Assembly: GCA_014885115.2 (NCBI GenBank)
Contig: WKLE02000576.1
Span: forward strand, 1 to 32,561
Reading direction: 5' to 3'
DNA length: 32,561 bases
From: Asterionellopsis glacialis
Lineage: Eukaryota > Bacillariophyta > Plagiogrammaphyceae > Rhaphoneidales > Asterionellopsidaceae
In this document: positions 1-8,560 of the stretch, piece by piece
Position numbering within the stretch: the first letter of the stretch is position 1
Layout of the letters: each line of letters opens with the position of its first letter
Notes under the pieces: model-generated
Told to the model about the DNA's origin: nothing
Databases searched by the model: none
What the model saw: only the letters and a program-made list of their open reading frames with translations
Translations under genes and position numbers: made by a program

Positions 1-938
1 ACAAAGCTAATCTCTAGTACTAAGGGGTGACCTATACGGCACACCTGACACTTCTAGACTGAAAGCAGTCAAAAACGGAGAAACCCAACAATCAATCAAT
101 ATCTTGCAATGGCTACAGGGTGCTATGGTTTGTTGTTGAGTACAGAAAAGGGGAACTGACCGAAACAACAATGACGGAAGCTTCTTTTTTTTGGCGCCAT
201 CAGAATTACAGAATTTCAGGTTTTCGGTTTTGATCATGACACAGGGGGTGTGTACAGCCGGATTCCGATCGCCCCCGAAAAGAAAAAAGGCCTGCGTTAG
301 AGCCTACATAATTTCAGAATTTCAGCTTTTCGGAGAGATCATGACACAGCGCGTCAGAGTCTTCTTGCGAGATCCGATGTCCATTCTCCTCCGACCCCAA
401 GATCCTCAACCCAGTTTTATTTCGTCCCATCAAGCCTTTGATCTAACCAATGACGTTTCGCCGCGAGACAGACAGTCGCCGCCTGTGTCCCCCCTTTGAC
501 ACCCCAACGGGCGCAAATACAACAAACAACATACTGTAATATGTTTTAAGTCTACCTGGTAGTGAACCTACCAATAAGTTACGTACAGTACGGAACTGGT
601 AGATAAACTGTACGTACTAGAGTGAATTTCTTGGAGTGACAACTTCTTGACAGCACCTTCTTCTTGCTATTTTCCCTTTCAGTATCTGGTGCAGTAGCCC
701 TTATGTACGTTGGATACAGTACCTGCTTCTGTGTTCTTTCCGGTGCAGAGAGATTGAAGATGCTTCTTGGTGGGTGCCAAAAAACCTCACAACTTACACG
801 CACACACACCTCTCGAATCCTTTCTCACTATTACTCACTCTTGCTGATTTTCTCACATAGTGCAAGTGGTAAACCAAAAGACGAGAAACGCAAGTTCAAA
901 AGTCATCACAGAAGAAGAAGAAGACATAAAGAAAAAGA
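1..938. other. Intergenic region left of the LOV gene
   Basis: I see no convincing gene here; the open frames are short and lack family features. The stretch holds a diverged direct repeat (209-244 and 314-349), one TACCTGGTA palindrome (553-561), and TACAGTA motifs near 586 and 714. An in-frame TAA at 927-929 bounds the LOV gene start at 939. The part from about 600 to 938 is the likely promoter and 5' leader of the LOV gene, but no core promoter element can be named. Confidence 0.5.
209..349. repeat. Diverged direct repeat of about 36 bp
   Basis: Two copies, 209-244 and 314-349, begin CAGAATTTCAG and end GATCATGACACAG, with a variable middle. The copies start 105 bp apart. This could be a small local duplication or a paired regulatory site; nothing in the sequence decides which. 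Confidence 0.55.
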
Positions 939-1821
939 ATGGAGTCTATATTTGTATCTCGTATCCGTGCCATGTTGGGCGTTGTATTTGATCCAGAAGA
1001 ACCACCACCAAAATCACCAACGGCACGACATTTCGAACCAGCAAAGGACGTTTCTGAAAAAGATATGGTGATCGTAGATATGCTCAATAGTCAAGGTCAT
1101 GAAGTAAGTTTGCATAATACATGCATCATGCACCTGTGTGCTTGTTTGTTTCTGTTACTTTAGTGTACCGAAAAGGTAGTATTGCAATTTTGTTTTTAAT
1201 TTCTCGAAAGGCACACACACTATAAGAACCAAATTCCTCATTCGTTTGTAAACGTCGTTTTCTTTCTTATTCATTAAAAAAAATCAGGATATTTGCTACT
1301 GTGTTTGTGACCCTGATCAAGCGGACATGCCAATTGTATTTGCGTCGGTAAGTTTTTCTAGTTTGTCAACTCTTGATACAATAGCATTGCTTTTGTCAAG
1401 GCATGTTGCGATAGTATGTTCACCATGAAAAATGCACAACATCTCACAAGGATGTAATCATTCTGCACCTCTGTACGAAAAATAATGAATTCTACAGGAT
1501 GGATTTTGTGACTTTACAGGATACAATCATACTGAAATTGAAGGACGTAATTGTCGATTCTTACAAGGACAAGATACGTCACCTGATGATGTTCAACGTA
1601 TACGTAATGCCATTAAAGATGAAGTAGAGGCATCTGTCAATCTACTAAATTATCGGAAGGATGGTACAACATTCGTCAATGAATTTTTCATTGCACCACT
1701 CCATGACAATGACAAAAAAACAACCTACTTTATCGGTGTACAATGTGCTGTCCCATTTTTAGGACCTGGCCAAATGCCATCCAATACTGGTTGGGTCTAT
1801 TCACAAGGGAAACATGTGTAA
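939..1821 (+). CDS. Short LOV-domain blue-light photoreceptor (three exons)
   Basis: Exons 939-1103, 1288-1347 and 1498-1821 join to 182 residues. Introns of 184 and 150 bp both start GTAAGT, end in CAG and fall between codons. ATG 939 follows an in-frame TAA by 12 bp. Residues 1-55 match no domain I know; residues about 56-162 are a LOV-type PAS domain. The photoactive motif GRNCRFLQG has Cys94. Asn126, Asn136 and Gln157 lie 32, 42 and 63 residues after it, exactly the spacing of the flavin contacts in oat phototropin LOV2, so flavin binding and Cys-adduct photochemistry are expected. About 20 residues follow the domain. There is no bZIP (unlike aureochromes), kinase, F-box or membrane segment. 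It probably signals through dimerisation or a partner, as fungal Vivid-type short LOV proteins do. The light-sensor role is well supported; the output is unknown. Confidence 0.9.
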
Positions 1822-2606
1822 AATTTAAAAAATATAAGTGTGCCTGTTCAGTACGGATCCTTATGTGTATACAATAACAACAACATATTACGTCTTGGAG
1901 TCTCCCTCCCGTCCACATGAGAGAGAAGAAAAAGGGTACAAAAATTGGATTTTGTGAAAGAGAATGTACATGAGTTGGAAATGAGATATGAACAATCCAT
2001 AATTTGTTTTGCAAGCAATGGATATTTTGGGGGATGGGGGGATGGCAACTGAGATCCAGTATACGCATTTATAGAGACTCTTGGCCAAGTGACACACAGA
2101 TGGAAATTGTACCGTACATGACAATTATTGACTCCTTTTGGTTGGTTATTTATGCGACAGGGTACTACGAGCATCATATAAAGTAGAGAAGTTTTTAAAA
2201 ATGAAACTACACGTATAACGTCGAATACATCCTTTTTTAGTAAGGGCGGCCTTTATGTGTCAGGTACTGTAGAAAGTTCTGTTTCAAATACGCACACGAA
2301 TGAGATCTTCATGCTTCATGTGTGTCAGTTAGAACCATGAAAAAGTACCTATTTGAATTTTTTTTGGGAGGAACAATAAAAAATCAAAATTTTGTTGTTT
2401 GAAAAAGTATAATGCCGCATGAAGAATGGATAATAACTATTTTTATTAAGTCCATTCTGAAATGAGAGCAGAAAGCTTCTATTGATATCCTCGGTTGGTA
2501 TGCATATTATTTTGAATTTTTCCGTTAGCGATTCCCTGTGAACTGCAATCATTTTCAGTCAAGTTTGTTCCACAGCTGTTAACACTACATCGAGGGTCTT
2601 CAAGTG
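1822..2606. other. Intergenic region between LOV and DUF4116 genes
   Basis: This AT-rich stretch has several short open frames, none with a recognisable motif or splice structure. It should hold the 3' ends of the LOV gene (+) and the DUF4116 gene (-), which converge here. No polyadenylation signal stands out. Confidence 0.5.
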
Positions 2607-4097
2607 CTAATCTCTGTGCTTGGCTACAAACAATAAATCTGGATCACGCCGACGGCTAAATGAGGCATGTTTAAGTGCTACACCATTTTGCTTCACGGCA
2701 GCAAGTATTATCTCTTTGTCACCCTGGCAACTGTATGGAGCGTGCTTAAGTGCTAATCCATTTTGCCGTACGGCTGCAAGAACTACGTCTCTATCTTGTC
2801 GAATTTTTCTTGAGGTATATTGAAGTGCGAATCCATTTTGCTTTACGGCGGCAAGCACTACATCTATATGATTTTCTTGAAGTGTACTTCGAGTATGCTT
2901 GAGGGCTAATCCATTTTGCTGCACAGCTGCAAGTGCTACATCTCTATCTTCTCGGAGTATTAATAAGGCATGTTGTATTGCTAATCCATTTTGAGTTACG
3001 GCTGCAAGCACCACGTCTCGATCTTCTTGAAGTATAATGGAGCAATGTCGAAGTGCTAATCCATTTTGATGTACAGCTGCAAGCACTACATCTTTATCTT
3101 CTTGAAGACGATGTCCAGCATGTTCGAGTGATAGTCCATTTTGTTCCACAGCTTCAAGCGCCAAGTCTTTATCTTTTTTCAGTTTATTGGAAGCATTTCG
3201 AAGTGCTAATCCATTTTGTTGTACGGCTGCAAGTACAATCTCTCTATCATTTTGAAGTTCATCCGGAATTAGTCGAAGTTCTAATCCATTATTCTGTAGA
3301 GTTGTCAACACAATGTCTCGATCTTCTCGGAACAAGATTGAAGCATGTTTCAGTGCAACTCCATTTTGTTTCACGGCTGCAAATACAACGTCTCTATCTT
3401 CCCCAAGTGTTCTTGAGGCATATTTCAGTGCTATTCCATTTTGCTCCACGGCAGCAAGAACTACTTCCTTATTTTCTCGAAGTGTTCTTGAGGCATATTG
3501 AAGTGCTAATCCATTTTGCTGTACAGCTACAAGTACTACTTTTCCATTTTCTCGAAGTATTCGTGAGGCGTATTGTAGTGCAAATCCATTTTGTTGTACG
3601 GCCGCAAGCACTACGTCTCCATCTTCTCGAAATATTTTTTGAGTAAGGTGGAGTGCTAATCCATTTTGCTTCACGGCTGCAAGTACTATGTCTTTATCTT
3701 CTTGAAGAATAAATAAAGCAGTTTGAAGTATCAATCCATTTTGACTTACGGCTGCAAGTACTACATCTCGATCTTCTTTGAGAATAATCGAGGAATGTCG
3801 AAGCGCAAATCCATTTTGCTGCACGGCTGCAAGTACTACATCTTTATCTTCTTGAAGCCGATGTGCAGCATGCTCAAGTGCCAATCCATTTTGCTGTACG
3901 GCGGCAAGCGCTACGTCTTTATCTTTTTGAAGTTTATTGGAGGCATATCCAAGTGCTAGTCCATTTTGTTGTACGGCTGCAAGTACAATCTCTCTATCAT
4001 TTTGATGTTCATCGGAAGTGTGTTGAAGTCTTACTCCATTGTCCCTTACGGTGGCAAGCACTGATTCTCTATTTGTCATTTTTGGACCTTCAGACAT
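2607..4097 (-). CDS. DUF4116 repeat protein of nineteen 25-residue units
   Basis: A single uninterrupted frame of 496 residues runs from ATG (4097-4095) to TAG. After a short leader the protein is nineteen tandem units of about 25 residues with the pattern VVLAAVxQNGLALxYAS followed by a charged end such as LREDRD. Two such units make one DUF4116 domain, a family abundant in algae and other protists, with no established biochemical function. Each unit looks like a helix pair, so the whole is probably an elongated helical-repeat surface for binding a partner; this is inference. Unit 16 has one extra residue, and the last unit decays into a basic tail. Units 1-10 resemble units 11-19 in order, so a block of ten units was duplicated. 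There is no signal peptide or membrane segment, so a cytosolic or nuclear location is likely. The periodic DNA also creates long open frames on the opposite strand, which are not genes. Confidence 0.9.
   Translation of the reverse strand: MSEGPKMTNRESVLATVRDNGVRLQHTSDEHQNDREIVLAAVQQNGLALGYASNKLQKDKDVALAAVQQNGLALEHAAHRLQEDKDVVLAAVQQNGFALRHSSIILKEDRDVVLAAVSQNGLILQTALFILQEDKDIVLAAVKQNGLALHLTQKIFREDGDVVLAAVQQNGFALQYASRILRENGKVVLVAVQQNGLALQYASRTLRENKEVVLAAVEQNGIALKYASRTLGEDRDVVFAAVKQNGVALKHASILFREDRDIVLTTLQNNGLELRLIPDELQNDREIVLAAVQQNGLALRNASNKLKKDKDLALEAVEQNGLSLEHAGHRLQEDKDVVLAAVHQNGLALRHCSIILQEDRDVVLAAVTQNGLAIQHALLILREDRDVALAAVQQNGLALKHTRSTLQENHIDVVLAAVKQNGFALQYTSRKIRQDRDVVLAAVRQNGLALKHAPYSCQGDKEIILAAVKQNGVALKHASFSRRRDPDLLFVAKHRD
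3220..4010 (-). repeat. 750-bp higher-order duplication inside the DUF4116 gene
   Basis: The unit pattern at the start of the gene recurs 250 residues later. Unit 2 and unit 12 both contain the series ASNKL, units 3 and 13 both end HRLQEDKD, and units 4 and 14 both carry SIIL. At DNA level a stretch of about 40 bp near 3962-4002 recurs almost unchanged near 3212-3252, which is 750 bp away, or ten units. The copies elsewhere differ by many substitutions, so the block duplication is not recent throughout. Confidence 0.75.
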
Positions 4098-4893
4098 TAT
4101 TATGTGGGTAAGATTTACAATGATGCTCTGTAGATTGGAGTTATGTTCTATAGGACGTACTTCTTAAAATGGGAAAGAGAAGACCTATCGACTATCGAAA
4201 GATCGACTGACTGTCAAAGATAATATGATGTTATCTTATGTATGAACTGACTGCAGCCCTAAAGTTGTTAATTGGAAGAGTAAGAAAGTATGTGGTACAT
4301 GAACAGATAAATCACTCTCTCTACTAAAGTCTCTCTAGAGAATGACTTATTTTAATCTCTAGCGACTGACAGTGGTCCAAGAATCTTTTGTTGCTGTGGA
4401 ATCGAAGATCATTGCCCAAGGCCTTTCTGTTGTCAAGACCTTGTGTGTTGATTTGCGTTCCGACGTCCTGTCCGTCCACAGTAGTGAGAAATCTAACTTT
4501 CTCTTCCAAACAAGAAAACAACTCCCAATGCTGAAAACGTAGTATCGAACCTCTGGGAGTCCGTGCACGATCACCTTGAAGGGTGCATATGATGTACTCC
4601 GTATGTATTACAGTATTTATTTAAATAACTATATGTAAATTTGACGGCTGACGCGCACTACAGTATTTGCAGAGAACGCAAGAACAAATCGCAAGTCGCA
4701 AGCAGGTAACAGGTAATGATATGTTGCTGGTACAGTAGACTACCGACCGGTAGAATAAGAAGTAGTCTCTAGCAACCCATTCATTGAGCATTGAGCTGAT
4801 CCTGAACCAATCCTGATGGACTAGGCGAGAAGCAAACAATAACAATACGAACTGTAACTGTGCAATTTAGAACATTATTAGAACAGCAGCACA
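4098..4893. other. Intergenic region with TACAGTA motifs
   Basis: No gene is supported. The region probably contains the DUF4116 promoter at its left end. Three copies of TACAGTA lie near 4610, 4659 and 4731. Minus-strand open frames around 4324-4845 have low-complexity, non-domain sequence and are taken as chance. Confidence 0.45.
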
Positions 4894-5496
4894 ATGAAAG
4901 GTGGTGTAGCGATACGAAACCGGAACAACATGGTGGGTGACATCATTGAGAAACTGGAAGGAGATAATGTGAAGGAAGAATCCTACAAAGTCCGTATTCG
5001 TGGATCACAATCTACTGCCAGCCAAAAGGGTGATGGTGACGAAGTAATAATTGCAAAAAAGTCAGATCTAATTCAGCTTTTGGGCCATCGAAAAGCAGGA
5101 GCTACTGGTACTAGAGAATTGCTTCGAGATGGATTGATCAAGGCAAAAAAGAAAGAATCCCAGTCGGCAAGACTTGAGAAAACGGTGGCTTGCAATTTGC
5201 ATTGATGATGAAATTGGATATCTCATAGATTGCCATACTAATCCAAAGTCGTTGGATGGAATGCCACAAAACATTGAAAAAATCAGGTGCTCGCCAGAGT
5301 CGTAGCTTCCTAATACCTTGGCGATGGCACGATAGCCTGTTCTGGAAGAACGCTAACGAGCAATGTTCGGACGCTGTCGCCTTTTATGCAAGTAGATGAT
5401 AACGGCATAGCCATGATCGGCTTTCATGGAACAACCGAATCCATAATTGAAGAATTCAAGTCTTTGATAACACGGGATCCCTACTGTAGTTCATGA
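4894..5496 (+). pseudogene. Damaged gene of unknown family
   Basis: An ATG frame of 103 residues (4894-5205) is rich in Lys, Glu and Gly and stops at TGA. Protein-like sequence continues in another frame across 5177-5302 (motifs CIDDEIGYLIDCHTNPKS and MPQNIEKIR). It then shifts back to the first frame from about 5284, with a TAA at 5311-5313, and runs to TGA at 5494-5496 (motifs GDGTIACSGRTLT and GIAMIGFHGTTESIIEEF). Two frame changes and one stop therefore interrupt what reads as one gene. I do not recognise the family. Decay is the simplest reading; assembly errors or unrecognised introns are the alternatives, though no GT-AG pair I can place restores all three pieces. No membrane segment or signal peptide is seen. 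Confidence 0.4.
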
Positions 5497-6050
5497 TTTG
5501 ATATTTATACCCCTTCACGGACGACTTGATTATTCAACAATCAATCAGATAATTACAACAAATAAGGTATAGATTACCATTTTCATCTAATGGCAATCTT
5601 TTCCATAACAAAAATCACACCAAACCACCAGAAATTGAGGAAGTTGTGGAAAAAACGTAGAGATATCATGAAGTGTGCATGGACACCCCAGTTGACAAAG
5701 AATTGACATGAAAGAGAAGAACACAAAATACCTTTTGAAATCGGAATCTAGTTGATGTTTTGAAAAATACGAAATGAAGCAGAAGCTATGAAATGATGAC
5801 AAGGAGGCCATTGCAACAATCATCGTAATATAAAATTATGCGATATCGGGTTATTATAATTAGGACTATGTAAAAAATTATGATCGAGAATGTTAGTTGT
5901 TGTCATGTCTCTGGTTAATTGTTAATTGCGTAAATTGGATCTTAAATCAATTTTTTTGTACTTTTTATGCAGTCGACGATAGTTCCAATATTTCCTCTGA
6001 CAACCATTACTTACTTCTAAAAGTTCACAATCAACATCTAAAATAAATCA
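5497..6050. other. Intergenic region, AT-rich
   Basis: I see no gene or repeat I can support. A T-rich tract near 5948-5972 ends in an AG and looks like a splice acceptor, but no matching upstream exon was found. Confidence 0.4.
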
Positions 6051-6311
6051 ATGAAGATGCTGCAGGAAGGTTAGACAAGGGTGTCCTTGAACTTTTCTAC
6101 CAAGGGTATTCTAATTCACGTCAATATTCTGATGTCAAATTTCCCGGCCCTCATGGATTTCAAGGACTGTACATTGGTCCCGTCGCCGAGGGATATTGTA
6201 GACCCCTACAAAGATGGTAGAGGTGATGCATTATATCCGACGGAAGCACCCGAGGTAGACAAAACTGGTTTCCTTCACAGTGACACACCAGATGTTACTT
6301 TGTGGCGCTGA
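6051..6311 (+). pseudogene. Possible broken ORF of unknown function
   Basis: Two overlapping frames look protein-like in succession. The first, about 6051-6220, reads through motifs such as LDKGVLELFYQGYSNSRQYS and HGFQGLYIGPVAEGY, then stops. The second, ending in TGA at 6309-6311, contains YKDGRGDALYPTEAPEVD and DTPDVTLWR. One frameshift near 6210 would join them. An in-frame TAA lies just upstream of the first part and it has no usable ATG, so at most this is a fragment or an internal exon. No domain is recognised, and chance open frames remain possible. Confidence 0.25.
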
Positions 6312-6806
6312 CCACTTGAGGAGCGTTGCGAAGAAAGTACAGTAGAGAGCAAGTACAGTAGAAGCTCCTTTGTGGGAAACAATCCACATCGCGGTGTGTG
6401 AAGATAGTAATTACGATACTGTTTCTCAAAGTTTAGCTATGCTGGCAGGTGTGGTTTGCAGGTCATGAATTTGTTGTTCTTTTCGTTTCATGCGTAGTTG
6501 ATCGTGGCAAATGTCTCACCCGGCAGTGTACACTCAATTGTTAGCTGTTGTGAACGGTAACATAGTAAAAACATTCTTTAACTGTGATTGAAAACGTTTT
6601 GTACCAATAATAACAAATCAGCAAGTTCATGTCTTAACTGAAGTCTCGTAGGAACGACAAAGTAGTATTTAAAAAATTATGTTCTCTATATGGATTTATT
6701 GCGTAGTTGTTGGATAGTCGACTGTGCAAAAGATTACTTCTTAGGTGGTTAGTAGGACAGCATCATGAATGTGTTACACCATGTCGGCAAACATAGTTTA
6801 ATTTTC
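6312..6806. other. Intergenic region
   Basis: Two TACAGTA motifs occur near 6338 and 6352. The remainder is AT-rich and without supported genes; it should include the 3' untranslated region of the minus-strand plastid protein gene. Confidence 0.4.
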
Positions 6807-7286
6807 TTAGAGAGTCCACCAGTTCTTCTTCTTGGGTTCAGGTTCGGGTTCAGGGGCAGCCTTCTTCTTCTTGCCCATGCCAAAGAATCCACCAGCGTTT
6901 CTACCTCCTTTCTTGAGATCAGAATCATCGGGCATACCACCTGGGCGTTGCATGTAAGGGATTTCAGAGGGATCCTTGACGGATCTAGGATCAACAGGGA
7001 ACAAATTCTTTCCACCCGCCTTTTGCCATTCAGCAAATGATCGTGATTTGAATGTGGTAATTCCGGTCTTTCCCAAATTCTTGCCCTTGTTCTTATTCTT
7101 TTCAGCTTCCTTCATTTTTTGCCATTGTTCCTTCGACATACCGCTGGGAATGTATTCCATTGTGAGTGTAGATCCAGAACGGACATTGGTTTGAAGTTGA
7201 TTTCCATTGAAGGATGAGAAGGCAGCAACTTCTTGAGTGGAGGCCAAAAGAGCAACAGCAGCAACGACGGTAGCAACGGACTTCAT
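6807..7286 (-). CDS. Small plastid-targeted protein of unknown function
   Basis: An intact 159-residue frame runs from ATG (7286-7284) to TAA. Residues 1-22 form a signal peptide with a hydrophobic, Ala/Val-rich core ending in VAA. The next residue is Phe23, giving the A-F junction that marks plastid import through the secondary endoplasmic-reticulum route in diatoms. The following Ser/Thr/Asn-rich stretch fits a transit peptide. The mature part has a basic Met/Lys/Glu-rich helix (MSKEQWQKMKEAEKNKNKG), a segment with SRSFAEWQKAGGKNLFPVD, a Pro-rich stretch, then GGFFGMGKKKK, an EP-repeat, and a WW-containing end. No enzyme motif or membrane span is visible in the mature protein, so a structural or assembly role in the plastid is plausible but unproven. 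I do not recognise a named family. Confidence 0.85.
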   Translation of the reverse strand: MKSVATVVAAVALLASTQEVAAFSSFNGNQLQTNVRSGSTLTMEYIPSGMSKEQWQKMKEAEKNKNKGKNLGKTGITTFKSRSFAEWQKAGGKNLFPVDPRSVKDPSEIPYMQRPGGMPDDSDLKKGGRNAGGFFGMGKKKKAAPEPEPEPKKKNWWTL

Positions 7287-8560
7287 AATGATATTCTTTG
7301 ATCTTCCTTGTCAAAATTATGGATTTGTAAACGAATGATATCGATGACGGTATCTAATGTTCGCTAAGGTCTACCAAACAAACAAGACAACAGACGACAT
7401 GACATACGTTTGGGTTTGACACGCGACGCGCCACGCACTTCGTGCTTGCTTTCTCAATATACATACCGTACAAAAAGAACAGACCAGATGCGAAGGCCTG
7501 GCGGAGGGCTGTTCGCTTTTGCTGACTCTCTCCAGAATATATTCATTTTCTGGTACTGACTGTGCATACCGTACCTCCACAGAAAGAAGAGAAAAGATCG
7601 CAAGGTGATTGGATGCTTCTTCGTAATGGAGAAAAAAATACAGTACGTACCAAAGAACACGTCAGTGTTTGTGTACCAGGTATGTACACGACTCGACTGA
7701 CGGAAGAATTCTACAGGAAGATAACAACGACAGTCTATTTTGACACTTGTCTCAAGTACACTGCGACATAGTAATTTCGTTATTTAATGTAAGAAATATT
7801 TGTAATTTATGTATGCATGACGAAACGGGAATTCCGGTTCTCATTCATTTTTTCTCTCCCTTGGAAGAGCACGACTGTTGTTGACAAGAGGAAATTTAAT
7901 AATGGACACAAGAGAGAGCCAGCACAGATCAAGATTTCCAAATAAACCATTGTATTAGCTATTCTAAAACAAACCAAATTGCTAGAGTAGCTTTCATGCA
8001 CTGTTGTATTATAAGCACTCTTGGTATGAATGCATGCTATACCTGGTGATGATAAGGCAGTATCAATTATTTGGAAACATTTTTGTATGTAAAATATTGT
8101 CACTGGTGGTGCCTTGTCAGATTACAGCAGTATTGTTATATTTATATATTCAAGGGAAAATAGGAAGAATATGGAGTTTTTTTTGTCTGCTTAGGCAGTG
8201 ACAAAAAAGAAGCAAGAAGCTCCTGGTGCACTTGTGAACCATAGATGCCATTGCACTTCTTGTGCTAACAATCCAGTACTACTTTCTAATGAAGAAGAAG
8301 TGAGTGGACCAAAAGAAGATTCCAGTATCAGTTCCACCAACAGCACTGTTGCCACCACCAACATCTCAAACACAGCCTTGCCAGAAGAGTACAATAATAA
8401 TTGCATCAGCCGCTGCTACCCTAGGACCTAGGCCTGTGTGTACCTCACAAAAAAAATACGTCATACTTCCTAGTAGTAACAAATACAGTAATATCGTACC
8501 TTTTAGTTTTAGAGTTACGCTACGCTTGAAGTAACCCCAACCTTGACTTTATCTGGGTAA
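7287..8560. other. Intergenic region with a possible Cys-containing ORF
   Basis: One TACCAGGTA palindrome lies at 7674-7682 and one TACAGTA near 7628. A plus-strand open frame (8198-8431) contains HRCHCTSCANNP followed by an acidic, Ser/Thr-rich tail. It has no ATG and is preceded by a T-rich CAG that looks like a splice acceptor, so it could be a last exon, but I found no convincing first exon. I do not call it a gene. The left end is the likely promoter of the plastid protein. Confidence 0.35.

Noticed and set aside
664..1071. Plus-strand open frame overlapping the LOV first exon
   Set aside because: It has low-complexity His/Lys/Arg content and runs through the LOV exon in another frame; the LOV model has matching splice sites and a clear domain.
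3053..3646. A 197-codon open frame on the plus strand inside the DUF4116 gene
   Set aside because: It is the antisense image of the 25-residue repeat; the periodic DNA keeps stops out of more than one frame. The minus frame has ATG, stop and family motifs.
2607..4097. Regularly spaced repeats that could suggest a satellite or CRISPR array
   Set aside because: The 75-bp period is exactly 25 codons, the units are diverged in a codon-like manner, and there are no unique spacers.
8198..8431. Cys-containing plus-strand ORF as a gene
   Set aside because: It has no ATG and no upstream exon with matching splice sites; only HRCHCTSCANNP looks protein-like.
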